Positions 45,863 to 54,433 of a DNA stretch of 64,000 bases are shown here, in pieces. The notes below the pieces were generated by a model. The model searched no databases and had not been told where the DNA came from. It worked only from the letters and a program-made list of their open reading frames with translations. The stretch is from Pseudomonas soli (GTDB taxonomy: Bacteria > Pseudomonadota > Gammaproteobacteria > Pseudomonadales > Pseudomonadaceae): contig NZ_FOEQ01000016.1 in assembly GCF_900110655.1 (NCBI RefSeq), forward strand, positions 1 to 64,000, in the 5' to 3' direction. The first letter of the stretch is position 1. Each line of letters starts with the position of its first letter. The position numbers and the translations under genes were made by a program.

Positions 45863-46360
45863 ATGGCGAAGAGCGACGCAGTGAAAGACCCCGCCACTAA
45901 AGGCAAACTCAAGCTGATCCTGCTGTTGGTGCTGGCACTGCTTCTCGCAGTCGGCCTGTCGGTGGGTGCGACCTGGTTCTTCATGCACAAGAGCGAGTCG
46001 GCTCCGGCGCCTGAAGCAGCCCAGAGCAACATCAAGCCAGCGGCGATCTACGAGCCCCTGGCACCGGCCTTTGTCGTCAACTTCAACCAGAATGGCCGTC
46101 AGCGCTACATGCAGGTGAGCATCACCATGCAGGGCCGCAGCCAGGCTGATCTGGAGGCGCTGAAAGTACACATGCCGGTGATCCGCAACAACCTGGTGAT
46201 GATGTTCTCCGGGCAGGGTTTCGACACCCTCGCCGCGAGCCCGGTCGGCCAGGAAATGCTGCGCCAGAAGGCCACCGCGGTGGTCCAGGAAGTGGCGCAG
46301 AAGGAAGTCGGCAGGCCGGTCGTCGACCAGCTGCTGTTCACCAATTTCGTATTGCAGTAG
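45863..46360 (+). CDS. fliL: flagellar basal body-associated protein FliL
   Basis: FliL sits in the inner membrane around the stator and supports torque. The 165-residue product has a single membrane segment (about residues 17-39, LILLLVLALLLAVGLSVGAT) and the periplasmic FliL domain (EPLAPAFVVNFNQNGRQRYM, VVDQLLFTNFVLQ at the end). It begins the fliLMNOPQR-flhB operon and is 10 bases before fliM. Confidence 0.96.
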   Translation: MAKSDAVKDPATKGKLKLILLLVLALLLAVGLSVGATWFFMHKSESAPAPEAAQSNIKPAAIYEPLAPAFVVNFNQNGRQRYMQVSITMQGRSQADLEALKVHMPVIRNNLVMMFSGQGFDTLAASPVGQEMLRQKATAVVQEVAQKEVGRPVVDQLLFTNFVLQ

Positions 46361-46370
46361 GAGCACATAG

Positions 46371-47339
46371 ATGGCCGTGCAGGACCTGCTGTCCCAGGAT
46401 GAGATCGACGCCCTGCTGCATGGGGTGGACGATGGGCTGGTACAAACCGAGAGCACCGGCGAGCCCGGCAGCATCAAGAGCTACGACCTGACCAGTCAGG
46501 ACCGTATCGTCCGGGGGCGCATGCCGACCCTGGAAATGATCAACGAGCGTTTCGCCCGCTACACCCGCATCAGCATGTTCAACCTGCTGCGTCGCTCCGC
46601 CGACGTGGCGGTGGGCGGCGTGCAGGTGATGAAGTTCGGCGAGTACGTGCACTCGCTGTACGTGCCGACCAGCCTGAACCTGGTCAAGATCAAGCCGTTG
46701 CGCGGCACCGCGCTGTTCATCCTCGACGCCAAGCTGGTGTTCAAGCTGGTGGACAACTTCTTCGGTGGCGACGGCCGCCACGCCAAGATCGAGGGGCGTG
46801 AATTCACCCCGACCGAGCTGCGCGTGGTGCGCATGGTCCTGGACCAGTGCTTCGTCGACCTCAAGGAAGCCTGGCAGGCGATCATGCCGGTCAACTTCGA
46901 GTACATCAACTCCGAGGTCAACCCGGCCATGGCCAACATCGTCGGCCCCAGCGAGGCCGTGGTGGTTTCGACCTTCCACATCGAACTCGATGGCGGTGGC
47001 GGCGACCTGCACGTGACCATGCCGTACTCGATGATCGAGCCGGTGCGTGAAATGCTCGATGCCGGCTTCCAGTCCGACCTGGACGACCAGGATGAGCGCT
47101 GGGTAAAGGCGCTGCGCGAGGATGTGCTGGACGTCAATGTGCCGCTGTCGGCCACTGTTGCCCGCCGTCAGCTCAAGCTGCGCGACATCCTGCACATGCA
47201 GCCAGGCGATGTGATCCCGGTCGAACTGCCGGAGCACCTGGTATTGCGCGCCAATGGCGTGCCGTCGTTCAAGGCGCGGCTGGGATCGCACAAGGGCACC
47301 CTGTCGCTGCAGATCATCGACCCGATCGAGCGCCGCTGA
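46371..47339 (+). CDS. fliM: flagellar motor switch protein FliM
   Basis: FliM forms the C-ring wall and binds phosphorylated CheY. The 322-residue product has the N-terminal CheY-binding peptide LLSQDEIDALLHG (about residues 6-18), the middle CheC-like domain, and the C-terminal SpoA/FliN-like domain (LKLRDILHMQPGDVIPVELP). The same short CheY-binding pattern recurs in FliN, CheZ and CheA of this window. Confidence 0.98.
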   Translation: MAVQDLLSQDEIDALLHGVDDGLVQTESTGEPGSIKSYDLTSQDRIVRGRMPTLEMINERFARYTRISMFNLLRRSADVAVGGVQVMKFGEYVHSLYVPTSLNLVKIKPLRGTALFILDAKLVFKLVDNFFGGDGRHAKIEGREFTPTELRVVRMVLDQCFVDLKEAWQAIMPVNFEYINSEVNPAMANIVGPSEAVVVSTFHIELDGGGGDLHVTMPYSMIEPVREMLDAGFQSDLDDQDERWVKALREDVLDVNVPLSATVARRQLKLRDILHMQPGDVIPVELPEHLVLRANGVPSFKARLGSHKGTLSLQIIDPIERR

Positions 47340-47385
47340 CGGCGTGCCGGTCGCTTAAACGTATTGAATGCCTGTCGAGGAAATC

Positions 47386-47841
47386 ATGGCTAACGAAAAC
47401 GAGATCAACTCTCCAGAGGAACAGGCCCTGGCCGATGAGTGGGCTGCGGCCCTGGAAGAGACCGGCGATGCCGGCCAGTCCGACATCGATGCGCTGCTGG
47501 CTGCAGACTCCGGCGCCGGCCGCCTGCCGATGGAAGAGTTCGCAAGCTCCCCCAAGCCCAACGAGAATGTCAGCCTCGAAGGTCCCAACCTCGATGTGAT
47601 CCTGGATATTCCGGTGAGCATCTCGATGGAAGTGGGCAGCACCGAAATCAACATCCGCAACCTGCTGCAACTCAACCAGGGTTCGGTGATCGAGCTTGAT
47701 CGCCTCGCCGGCGAGCCGCTGGATGTGCTGGTCAACGGCACGCTGATCGCCCATGGCGAGGTCGTGGTGGTCAACGAGAAGTTCGGCATTCGCCTGACCG
47801 ACGTGATCAGCCCCAGCGAACGTATCAAGAAGTTGCGCTGA
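47386..47841 (+). CDS. fliN: flagellar motor switch protein FliN
   Basis: FliN forms the base of the C ring and helps dock export cargo. The 151-residue product has the SpoA domain at the C-terminus (LDVILDIPVSISMEVGSTEI, LNQGSVIELDRLAGEPLDVL). Its N-terminal extension carries a FliM-like peptide, GQSDIDALLAADS (about 30-42), as found in FliY-type proteins. GAGGAA precedes the ATG at 47386. Confidence 0.97.
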   Translation: MANENEINSPEEQALADEWAAALEETGDAGQSDIDALLAADSGAGRLPMEEFASSPKPNENVSLEGPNLDVILDIPVSISMEVGSTEINIRNLLQLNQGSVIELDRLAGEPLDVLVNGTLIAHGEVVVVNEKFGIRLTDVISPSERIKKLR

Positions 47842-48294
47842 GTGAAGCGCATGGTGCGGGCCATGCTGGCCCTTGGCACGTTGCTGGCTAGTGAGGTGGT
47901 GATCGCCGCTGCCGAGCCGGTAACCGTGCCGGCTGCGGCGCCTGCCCCTGGCGGCTTCGGCGCGCAGCTGGCGCAAACCGTATTCGGCCTGCTGGTGGTC
48001 GTCGGCCTGATCTTTTTCCTGGGCTGGTTGCTGCGGCGCATGCAGGGTTCGGTGCAGCGGGGCGCTCCGGTCATCGAGATCGTCGGCACCCGTGCCATTG
48101 GCCCGCGCGACCGGCTGCTGCTGATCCAGGTGGGCAAGGAGCAGATTCTCATTGGCCATACCCCTGGCAGCATCGAGGCGTTGCATGTGCTGGCCGAGCC
48201 TGTCGACGTGCCCGCCGATGCGCGCCAGGCCACGCCGGAATTCGCCCAGCGGCTGCTTGAGCTGATGGGCAAGGATCAGAAGGACAAGAAGTGA
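47842..48294 (+). CDS. fliO: flagellar export protein FliO
   Basis: FliO is a membrane protein that assists assembly of the FliP ring. The 150-residue product has an N-terminal hydrophobic signal-like stretch and one clear membrane segment (about 47-64, [19 protein letters not shown]), then a cytosolic domain ([20 protein letters not shown]). The GTG at 47842 directly follows the fliN stop; an ATG at 47851 is also possible. Its stop overlaps the fliP start. Confidence 0.92.
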   Translation: MKRMVRAMLALGTLLASEVVIAAAEPVTVPAAAPAPGGFGAQLAQTVFGLLVVVGLIFFLGWLLRRMQGSVQRGAPVIEIVGTRAIGPRDRLLLIQVGKEQILIGHTPGSIEALHVLAEPVDVPADARQATPEFAQRLLELMGKDQKDKK

Positions 48295-49049
48295 TGACCG
48301 GCGCACTGCGCTTACTGTTGACGCTGGCGCTGCTGCTGGCTGCACCGCTGGCCCTGGCTGCCGACCCGTTGTCCATCCCGGCCATCACCCTGTCCAATGG
48401 CGCGGACGGGCAGCAGGAGTATTCGGTCAGCCTGCAGATTCTGCTGATCATGACGGCGCTGAGCTTCATCCCGGCGTTCGTCATCCTGATGACCAGCTTT
48501 ACCCGCATCATCATCGTCTTCTCGATCCTGCGTCAGGCTCTGGGCCTGCAACAGACTCCCTCGAACCAGATCCTCACCGGCATGGCGCTGTTCTTGACCA
48601 TGTTCATCATGGCGCCGGTGTTCGAGCGGGTGAACAAGGATGCCATCCAACCTTATCTGGCCGAGCAGATGACGGCCCAGCAGGCCATCGACAAGGCCCA
48701 GGGCCCGTTGAAGGACTTCATGCTGGCACAAACCCGGCAGAGCGACCTGGACCTGTTCATGCGCCTGTCCAAGCGCACCGATATCGCAGGCCCGGATCAG
48801 GTGCCGCTGACGATCCTGGTGCCGGCGTTCGTGACCTCCGAGCTCAAGACGGCGTTCCAGATCGGCTTCATGATCTTCATCCCGTTCCTGATCATCGACA
48901 TGGTGGTCGCCAGTGTGCTGATGGCCATGGGCATGATGATGCTGTCGCCGCTGATCATTTCGTTGCCGTTCAAGATCATGCTGTTCGTGCTGGTCGATGG
49001 ATGGGCGCTGATCATGGGCACCCTGGCGGGTAGTTTTGGCGGTGTCTGA
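48294..49049 (+). CDS. fliP: flagellar type III export gate protein FliP
   Basis: FliP forms the core of the export gate with FliQ and FliR. The 251-residue product has a cleavable signal peptide (ending near ALAAD, about residue 22) and four membrane segments. Conserved blocks include [40 protein letters not shown] and [20 protein letters not shown]. The ATG at 48294 shares a base with the fliO stop (TGATG). Confidence 0.97.
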   Translation: MTGALRLLLTLALLLAAPLALAADPLSIPAITLSNGADGQQEYSVSLQILLIMTALSFIPAFVILMTSFTRIIIVFSILRQALGLQQTPSNQILTGMALFLTMFIMAPVFERVNKDAIQPYLAEQMTAQQAIDKAQGPLKDFMLAQTRQSDLDLFMRLSKRTDIAGPDQVPLTILVPAFVTSELKTAFQIGFMIFIPFLIIDMVVASVLMAMGMMMLSPLIISLPFKIMLFVLVDGWALIMGTLAGSFGGV

Positions 49050-49070
49050 CGCCATCAAGGAGAGCCTTGC

Positions 49071-49340
49071 ATGACACCTGAAGTCGCTGTCGACCTGTTC
49101 CGTGAAGCCTTGTGGATGACCTCCATGATGGTGGCTATCCTGGTGGTGCCGAGCCTGCTGGTCGGCCTGGTGGTGGCGATGTTCCAGGCGGCCACGCAGA
49201 TCAACGAACAGACCCTGAGCTTCCTGCCGCGCCTGTTGGTGATGCTGGTCACGCTGATCATCGCCGGCCCTTGGCTTGTGCAGAAGTTCATGGAGTACTT
49301 CATTGGCCTGTACACCAGCATCCCGCAGTTGATCGGTTGA
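49071..49340 (+). CDS. fliQ: flagellar type III export gate protein FliQ
   Basis: This 89-residue protein has two membrane segments and the conserved opening TPEVAVDLFREALWMTSMMV, with VAMFQAATQINEQTLSFLPR in the cytosolic turn. It is a component of the FliPQR gate. GGAGAG lies before the ATG. It is tightly packed between fliP and fliR. Confidence 0.97.
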   Translation: MTPEVAVDLFREALWMTSMMVAILVVPSLLVGLVVAMFQAATQINEQTLSFLPRLLVMLVTLIIAGPWLVQKFMEYFIGLYTSIPQLIG

Positions 49341-49347
49341 CGCGGCC

Positions 49348-50124
49348 ATGCTGGAGCTGACCGATACTCAGATCGGTACCTGGGTGGCTACCTTCATCCT
49401 GCCGTTGTTTCGGGTGACGGCGCTGCTGATGACCATGCCGATCTTTGGCACCAAGATGCTGCCGGCCCGGGTGCGGCTGTATGCGGCCTTGGCCATTACC
49501 GTGGTGATAGTGCCGGCGCTTCCGCCGTTGCCGCCGATAGACCCCTTGAGCCTGCACGGCGTGCTGTTGTGCGGCGAACAGGTGATCGTTGGGGCGTTGT
49601 TCGGGTTCTCCCTGCAGTTGCTGTTTCAGGCCTTCGTGATCGCGGGGCAGATCATTGCGATCCAGATGGGTATGGCGTTCGCCTCCATGATGGACCCGAC
49701 CAACGGTGTCAACGTGGCGGTGGTCAGCCAGTTCATGACGATGCTGGTGAGCGTGTTGTTCCTGCTGATGAATGGCCACCTGGTGGCGTTCGAGATCCTC
49801 ACCGAGAGCTTTACCACGCTGCCGGTGGGCAACGCTCTTGTGGTCAACCATTTCTGGGAGATGGCGGGGCGCCTTAGCTGGGTGCTGGGGGCGGGGTTGC
49901 TGTTGATCTTGCCGGCAATTGCATCGCTGCTGGTGGTCAACGTTGCGTTCGGGGTCATGACCCGCGCAGCCCCACAGTTGAACATCTTCTCCATCGGCTT
50001 CCCGCTGACACTGGTGTTGGGCCTGATCATTTTCTGGATCGGCCTGGCCGATATTCTTTCCCATTACCAGGCACTGGCCAGCGAAGCGCTGCAGTGGCTG
50101 CGTGAGCTGGCACGGGCGCGCTGA
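49348..50124 (+). CDS. fliR: flagellar type III export gate protein FliR
   Basis: FliR completes the FliPQR export gate. The 258-residue product has about six hydrophobic segments and the family regions LLMTMPIFGTKMLPARVRLY and MGMAFASMMDPTNGVNVAVV. It is 8 bases after fliQ and 3 bases before flhB. Confidence 0.97.
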   Translation: MLELTDTQIGTWVATFILPLFRVTALLMTMPIFGTKMLPARVRLYAALAITVVIVPALPPLPPIDPLSLHGVLLCGEQVIVGALFGFSLQLLFQAFVIAGQIIAIQMGMAFASMMDPTNGVNVAVVSQFMTMLVSVLFLLMNGHLVAFEILTESFTTLPVGNALVVNHFWEMAGRLSWVLGAGLLLILPAIASLLVVNVAFGVMTRAAPQLNIFSIGFPLTLVLGLIIFWIGLADILSHYQALASEALQWLRELARAR

Positions 50125-50126
50125 GC

Positions 50127-51269
50127 ATGGCAGAGAGCGAGAGCGGTCAGGACAAGACAGAGGAACCCACCGACAAGCGCAAGAAAGACTCGCGCGAAAA
50201 GGGGGAGATTGCCCGTTCCAAGGAGCTGAACACCGTCGCGGTAACCTTGGCAGGCGCGGGTGCGCTGATGGCGTTCGGTGGCTACCTGGCCGAGACGTTG
50301 ATGGCCTTGATGCGCATGAACTTCAGCCTTACGCGGGAGGTGCTGGTCGACGAGCGCAACATGGCGGCATTCCTGTTGGCCTCGGGCAAGATGGCCATCT
50401 GGGCTGTGCAGCCGGTACTGCTGCTGCTGTTCGTGATTTCATTCGTGGCGCCCATTGCGCTGGGAGGGTTCTTGTTCTCGGGCAGCTTGCTGCAGCCGAA
50501 GTTCAGCCGCATGAACCCGTTGTCGGGGATCAAGCGCATGTTCTCACTGAATGCGTTGACCGAACTGGTCAAGGCCATGGCCAAGTTCTTCATGATCCTG
50601 ATCGTTGCCCTGGTCGTGCTGTCGGCGGACCGTCAGGCGTTGCTGGCGATTGCCAATGAGCCGCTCGAGCAGGCGATCATCCACTCGGTGCAGGTGGTGG
50701 GGTGGAGTGCGTTGTGGATGGCGGCGGGGCTGCTGTTGATTGCGGCGGCGGATGTGCCGTTCCAGCTTTGGCAGACGCACAAGAAAATGAAGATGACCAA
50801 GCAGGAAGTGAAGGACGAGTACAAGGACAGTGAGGGCAAGCCTGAGGTCAAGCAGCGTATCCGGCAGTTGCAGCGTGAGGCGTCGCAGCGGCGGATGATG
50901 GCGGCAGTGCCTGAGGCGGATGTGATCATCACCAACCCGACTCACTATGCGGTGGCGTTGCAATACGACCCTGAGAAGGGGGGTATGGCGCCGTTGCTGG
51001 TGGCCAAGGGCACCGATTTTGTCGCGCTGAAGATTCGTGAGATCGGGGCCGAGCACAATGTGCAGATACTCGAGTCGGCGGCCCTGGCGCGGGCTATCTA
51101 CTACTCCACCGAGCTTGAGCAGGAGATCCCGGCGGGGTTGTACCTGGCGGTGGCGCAGGTATTGGCGTTTGTGTTCCAGGTTCGGCAGTACCGGGCGGGC
51201 AAGGGCAAGGCGCCTGAGCCTTTGAACAAGGATTTGCCGATTCCCGATGATTTGCAGCGTGATAGCTGA
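50127..51269 (+). CDS. flhB: flagellar export switch protein FlhB
   Basis: FlhB sets the substrate specificity of export and cleaves itself at an NPTH site, present here at residues 270-273 (IITNPTHYAVAL). The 380-residue product has an N-terminal charged tail (DKTEEPTDKRKKDSREKGEI), four membrane segments and a cytosolic C-terminal domain. It is the last gene of the fliL operon. Immediately after its stop begins a repeat-rich spacer. Confidence 0.98.
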   Translation: MAESESGQDKTEEPTDKRKKDSREKGEIARSKELNTVAVTLAGAGALMAFGGYLAETLMALMRMNFSLTREVLVDERNMAAFLLASGKMAIWAVQPVLLLLFVISFVAPIALGGFLFSGSLLQPKFSRMNPLSGIKRMFSLNALTELVKAMAKFFMILIVALVVLSADRQALLAIANEPLEQAIIHSVQVVGWSALWMAAGLLLIAAADVPFQLWQTHKKMKMTKQEVKDEYKDSEGKPEVKQRIRQLQREASQRRMMAAVPEADVIITNPTHYAVALQYDPEKGGMAPLLVAKGTDFVALKIREIGAEHNVQILESAALARAIYYSTELEQEIPAGLYLAVAQVLAFVFQVRQYRAGKGKAPEPLNKDLPIPDDLQRDS

Positions 51270-51270
51270 G

Positions 51271-51298
51271 TTTGTAGTTTGTAGTTTGTAGTTTGTAG
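51271..51298 (+). repeat. heptamer tandem repeat, four TTTGTAG units
   Basis: Four exact copies of TTTGTAG begin 2 bases after the flhB stop codon, followed by degenerate TTCGGAG. A 7-base unit lies at the edge of the spacer and could vary in copy number between strains. Confidence 0.9.
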
Positions 51299-51330
51299 TT
51301 CGGAGTTTTCGGTTGTATTGGGGGTTGTGT

Positions 51331-51610
51331 GCGCATTCATTTGCGATGGCGACGCTTATTCACCTTTCCGCCCTTACGGCGGCCTACTTTGGTCTTGGCC
51401 AAAGTAGGCAAAGCCGCTCGCTCCATTCATACGGCCCCTACGCTTCGCTCCGGGGTTCCCTCGCTCCGGCCTTGCTCCCGGGAGGACCGCGCTGAACGCC
51501 CCATCCTGGGGCGCAGCGCTTGACGGGCATCCATGCCCGTCACCTCCCTCCGCAAGACCTGCGTTCGGCCTCCTGAAGTCGCGAAGGTACGAGCGGCGCC
51601 TGGGCTGGCG
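51331..51610. repeat. left arm of a long imperfect inverted repeat
   Basis: This roughly 280-base non-coding block (with TGCGCATTCAT, CGCCCTTACGGCGGCCTAC, CCCCTACGCTTCGCTCCGGG, GGCCTCCTGAAGTCGC) reappears on the opposite strand at 51836-52120 with many substitutions and small indels. It resembles dispersed long intergenic repeats common in pseudomonads (proline/arginine-like junk frames around a TACGCTTCGCTCCGGG core). It contains small internal hairpins (CTACTTTGG/CCAAAGTAG) and no plausible gene. Confidence 0.8.
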
Positions 51611-51649
51611 CAGCTGTCGCTAGTTGGAACGTAATTAATCTCTCGATTG

Positions 51650-51737
51650 TTTCACGGGGCAAGCCCGCTCCCACAGAGACGAATACTGCTTGACGTGAAA
51701 TCAACGTGGGAGCGGGCTTGCTCCGCGATACGTCGGA
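51650..51737. repeat. REP pair (BIME-like) in inverted orientation
   Basis: GGGGCAAGCCCGCTCCCAC (51656-51674) and GTGGGAGCGGGCTTGCTCCG (51706-51725) are inverted copies of the GGGAGCGGGCTTGC type of REP sequence seen throughout P. putida-group genomes. They are about 30 bases apart and sit between the two arms of the longer inverted repeat. Confidence 0.85.
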
Positions 51738-51784
51738 ACAGCCAATATATAACTAGCTGTCAAATAACCAAATTCGCATTTTCA

Positions 51785-51826
51785 GCTCTTGCTCTTGCTC
51801 TTGCTCTTGCTCTTGCTCTTGCTCTT
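51785..51826 (+). repeat. hexamer tandem repeat, seven GCTCTT units
   Basis: There are seven exact units of GCTCTT, followed by a degenerate GCTTCT. The repeat borders the right arm of the inverted repeat. Any open frame across it simply reads Ala-Leu repeats and has no support as a gene. Confidence 0.95.
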
Positions 51827-51835
51827 GCTTCTAAG

Positions 51836-52120
51836 CGCACGATAGATCAGGCGCCACCAATTGCGACTTCAGGAGGCCGAGCGGAGTTCTTGCGTAGTGG
51901 GGCGACGGCCATGGATGGCCGTCGAGCGCTGCGGCCCAGGATGGGCCGTACAGCGCGGTACCCACGGGAGCAAGAACGGAGCGAGGGGACCCCGGAGCGA
52001 AGCGTAGGGGCCGGATGAACGGAGCCGAACGGTTTTGCCTCCTTTTCCCAAGAGAAAAGGAGGTCGCCGTAAAGGCGAAAAGGTGACTGTGCGTCGACGT
52101 GGCGGATGAATGCGCATACA
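51836..52120. repeat. right arm of the long imperfect inverted repeat
   Basis: It is the reverse-complement counterpart of 51331-51610. On the - strand it reads GCCTTTACGGCGACCTCC, CCCCTACGCTTCGCTCCGGG and CGGCCTCCTGAAGTCGC in the same order and spacing as the left arm. The 20-base core is identical; flanks differ at perhaps one base in five by eye. No gene is evident on either strand. Confidence 0.8.
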
Positions 52121-52142
52121 AGAATCAAAACACACACTCTTA

Positions 52143-52195
<53 letters not shown>

Positions 52196-52220
52196 CTCAA
52201 AATCCCCACCCCCAGAAAAG

Positions 52221-52237
52221 TTGGAAGGCTTCTTGCA
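52221..52237 (+). promoter_or_regulatory. sigma54 promoter of flhA
   Basis: TTGGAAGGCTTCTTGCA has GG (52223-52224) and GC (52235-52236) 10 bases apart. The -24 box is TGGAAG instead of TGGCAC. The predicted start is near 52248, about 45 bases before flhA. FleQ/RpoN control of flhA is known in Pseudomonas. Confidence 0.68.
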
Positions 52238-52292
52238 AAGGCAGCGCCAGGCGCCACGCAGGCGTCAAAGTTTTGCTTGAAGAGGAATCGCG

Positions 52293-54422
52293 GTGGATCG
52301 CACTCAGTTAATCAGCAACGCCCGCAACAACCTGGCCGGTCTCGGCCGGGGCAATCTCGGCGTGCCGCTGCTGCTGCTGGTGATGTTGGCAATGATGATG
52401 TTGCCGATACCGCCGTTCCTGCTCGACGTGTTCTTCACCTTCAACATCGCCCTGTCGATCGTGGTGCTCCTCGTCTGCGTCTATGCGCTGCGTCCCCTGG
52501 ACTTCGCCGCCTTCCCGACGATCCTGCTGGTGGCGACCCTGCTGCGTCTGGCGCTGAACGTCGCGTCCACCCGCGTGGTCATGCTGCACGGTCAGGAAGG
52601 CCATGGCGCCGCGGGCAAGGTGATCCAGGCCTTCGGTGAAGTGGTGATCGGCGGCAACTATGTCGTCGGTGCCGTGGTGTTCGCCATCCTCATGATCATC
52701 AACTTCGTGGTGGTGACCAAGGGTGCTGGGCGTATCTCCGAAGTGAGCGCACGGTTCACCCTCGACGCCATGCCCGGCAAGCAGATGGCCATCGACGCCG
52801 ACCTCAACGCCGGCCTCATCGACCAGGCCCAGGCCAAGGCGCGGCGTAGCGAAGTTGCTCAGGAAGCCGAGTTCTACGGTTCCATGGACGGTGCCAGCAA
52901 GTTCGTGCGCGGTGACGCCATTGCCGGCCTGCTCATCCTCTTCATCAACCTCATCGGTGGCATGCTTATCGGCATGTTGCAGCACGGCATGAGCTTCGGC
53001 GATGCCGGCAAGGTCTATGCCTTGCTGACCATCGGTGACGGTTTGGTGGCGCAATTGCCATCACTGCTGTTGTCCACTGCGGCTGCAATCATGGTCACCC
53101 GCGCCTCGGGCTCCGAGGACATGGGCAAGCTGATCAATCGTCAGATGTTCGATTCGCCCAAGGCGCTGGCGGTTTCTGGCGGGCTGATGATTGTCATGGG
53201 GTTGGTGCCGGGCATGCCGCACATGGCCTTCCTGGGCCTGGGTGGAGTGGCCTGTGGTGGCGCCTACCTGCTCTGGAAAAAACAGCAAAAGGCCAAGGTC
53301 GTGGCCCAGCAGGAGGCCCAGCGCCAGCAGGACCTGCTGCCATCGCCGCAACGCGCCATGGAAACCAAGGAGCTGGGCTGGGACGACGTCACCCCCATCG
53401 ACATGATCGGTCTGGAAGTCGGCTACCGCCTGATTCCGCTGGTTGATCGCAACCAGGGCGGCCAGTTGCTGGCGCGGATCAAGGGCGTGCGCAAGAAGCT
53501 TTCCCAGGATCTGGGCTTCCTCATGCCCACCGTGCACATTCGCGACAACCTCGACCTGCAGCCCAGCGCCTACCGCCTGACGCTGATGGGTGTGATCCTG
53601 GCTGAGGCCGAGATCTACCCGGACCGGGAGCTTGCGATCAACCCGGGCCAGGTGTTCGGCGCCCTCAACGGCATCGCCTCGCGAGATCCGGCATTTGGCC
53701 TGGAGGCAGTGTGGATCGATGTCGGTCAGCGCGCCCAGGCGCAATCGCTGGGCTACACGGTGGTGGACGCCAGCACCGTGGTCGCCACCCACCTCAACCA
53801 GATCCTGCAGAAACACTGCCACGAGCTGATCGGCCACGAGGAAGTGCAGCAGCTGCTGCAAGTGCTGGCCAAGGTCTCGCCGAAACTGGCCGAGGAGGTG
53901 GTGCCGGGCGTCATTTCCTTGTCGGGCCTGCTCAAAGTCCTGCAGGCGCTGCTCGCCGAGCAGGTGCCGGTGCGTGACATCCGCAGCATTGCCGAAGCCA
54001 TCGCCAACAACGCGGCCAAGAGTCAAGATACCGCCGCGCTGGTGGCGGTGGTGCGCGTCGGATTGTGTCGCGCCATCGTGCAAAGCATTGTCGGCGTTGA
54101 GTCCGAGCTGCCTGTGATTACCCTTGAGCCAAGGTTGGAACAGATCTTGCTCAATAGTCTGCAAAGGGCCGGGCAGGGTCAGGAAGATGGTGTTCTTCTT
54201 GAGCCGAGCATGGCCGAAAAGCTTCAGCGTTCGTTGATCGAGGCAGCCCAGCGCCAGGAAATGCAGGGCCAGCCGGCCATCCTTCTGGTAGCCGGCCCGA
54301 TCCGCGCCATGCTGTCGCGCTTCGGTCGCCTGGCTGTACCGAATTTGCATGTTTTGGCGTATCAGGAAATACCTGACAACAAGCAAGTCACCATCGTTGC
54401 CACCGTGGGCCCCAACGGCTGA
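52293..54422 (+). CDS. flhA: flagellar type III export component FlhA
   Basis: FlhA forms the nonameric ring of the export apparatus that uses the proton gradient and receives chaperone-cargo complexes. The 709-residue product has about eight N-terminal membrane segments. The conserved FHIPEP-type region includes RLALNVASTRVVMLHGQEGH, ARFTLDAMPGKQMAIDADLN and GDAIAGLLILFINLIGGMLI. A large cytosolic domain follows from about residue 350. It starts with GTG, behind AGAGGA, and heads the flhA-flhF-fleN-fliA run. Confidence 0.98.
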   Translation: MDRTQLISNARNNLAGLGRGNLGVPLLLLVMLAMMMLPIPPFLLDVFFTFNIALSIVVLLVCVYALRPLDFAAFPTILLVATLLRLALNVASTRVVMLHGQEGHGAAGKVIQAFGEVVIGGNYVVGAVVFAILMIINFVVVTKGAGRISEVSARFTLDAMPGKQMAIDADLNAGLIDQAQAKARRSEVAQEAEFYGSMDGASKFVRGDAIAGLLILFINLIGGMLIGMLQHGMSFGDAGKVYALLTIGDGLVAQLPSLLLSTAAAIMVTRASGSEDMGKLINRQMFDSPKALAVSGGLMIVMGLVPGMPHMAFLGLGGVACGGAYLLWKKQQKAKVVAQQEAQRQQDLLPSPQRAMETKELGWDDVTPIDMIGLEVGYRLIPLVDRNQGGQLLARIKGVRKKLSQDLGFLMPTVHIRDNLDLQPSAYRLTLMGVILAEAEIYPDRELAINPGQVFGALNGIASRDPAFGLEAVWIDVGQRAQAQSLGYTVVDASTVVATHLNQILQKHCHELIGHEEVQQLLQVLAKVSPKLAEEVVPGVISLSGLLKVLQALLAEQVPVRDIRSIAEAIANNAAKSQDTAALVAVVRVGLCRAIVQSIVGVESELPVITLEPRLEQILLNSLQRAGQGQEDGVLLEPSMAEKLQRSLIEAAQRQEMQGQPAILLVAGPIRAMLSRFGRLAVPNLHVLAYQEIPDNKQVTIVATVGPNG

Positions 54423-54433
54423 GGTAGTGGGTT

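Noticed and set aside
51647-52018. Small protein with Ala-Leu repeats in the flhB-flhA spacer
   Set aside because: It only reads the GCTCTT tandem repeat and the inverted-repeat arm, with no start signal.
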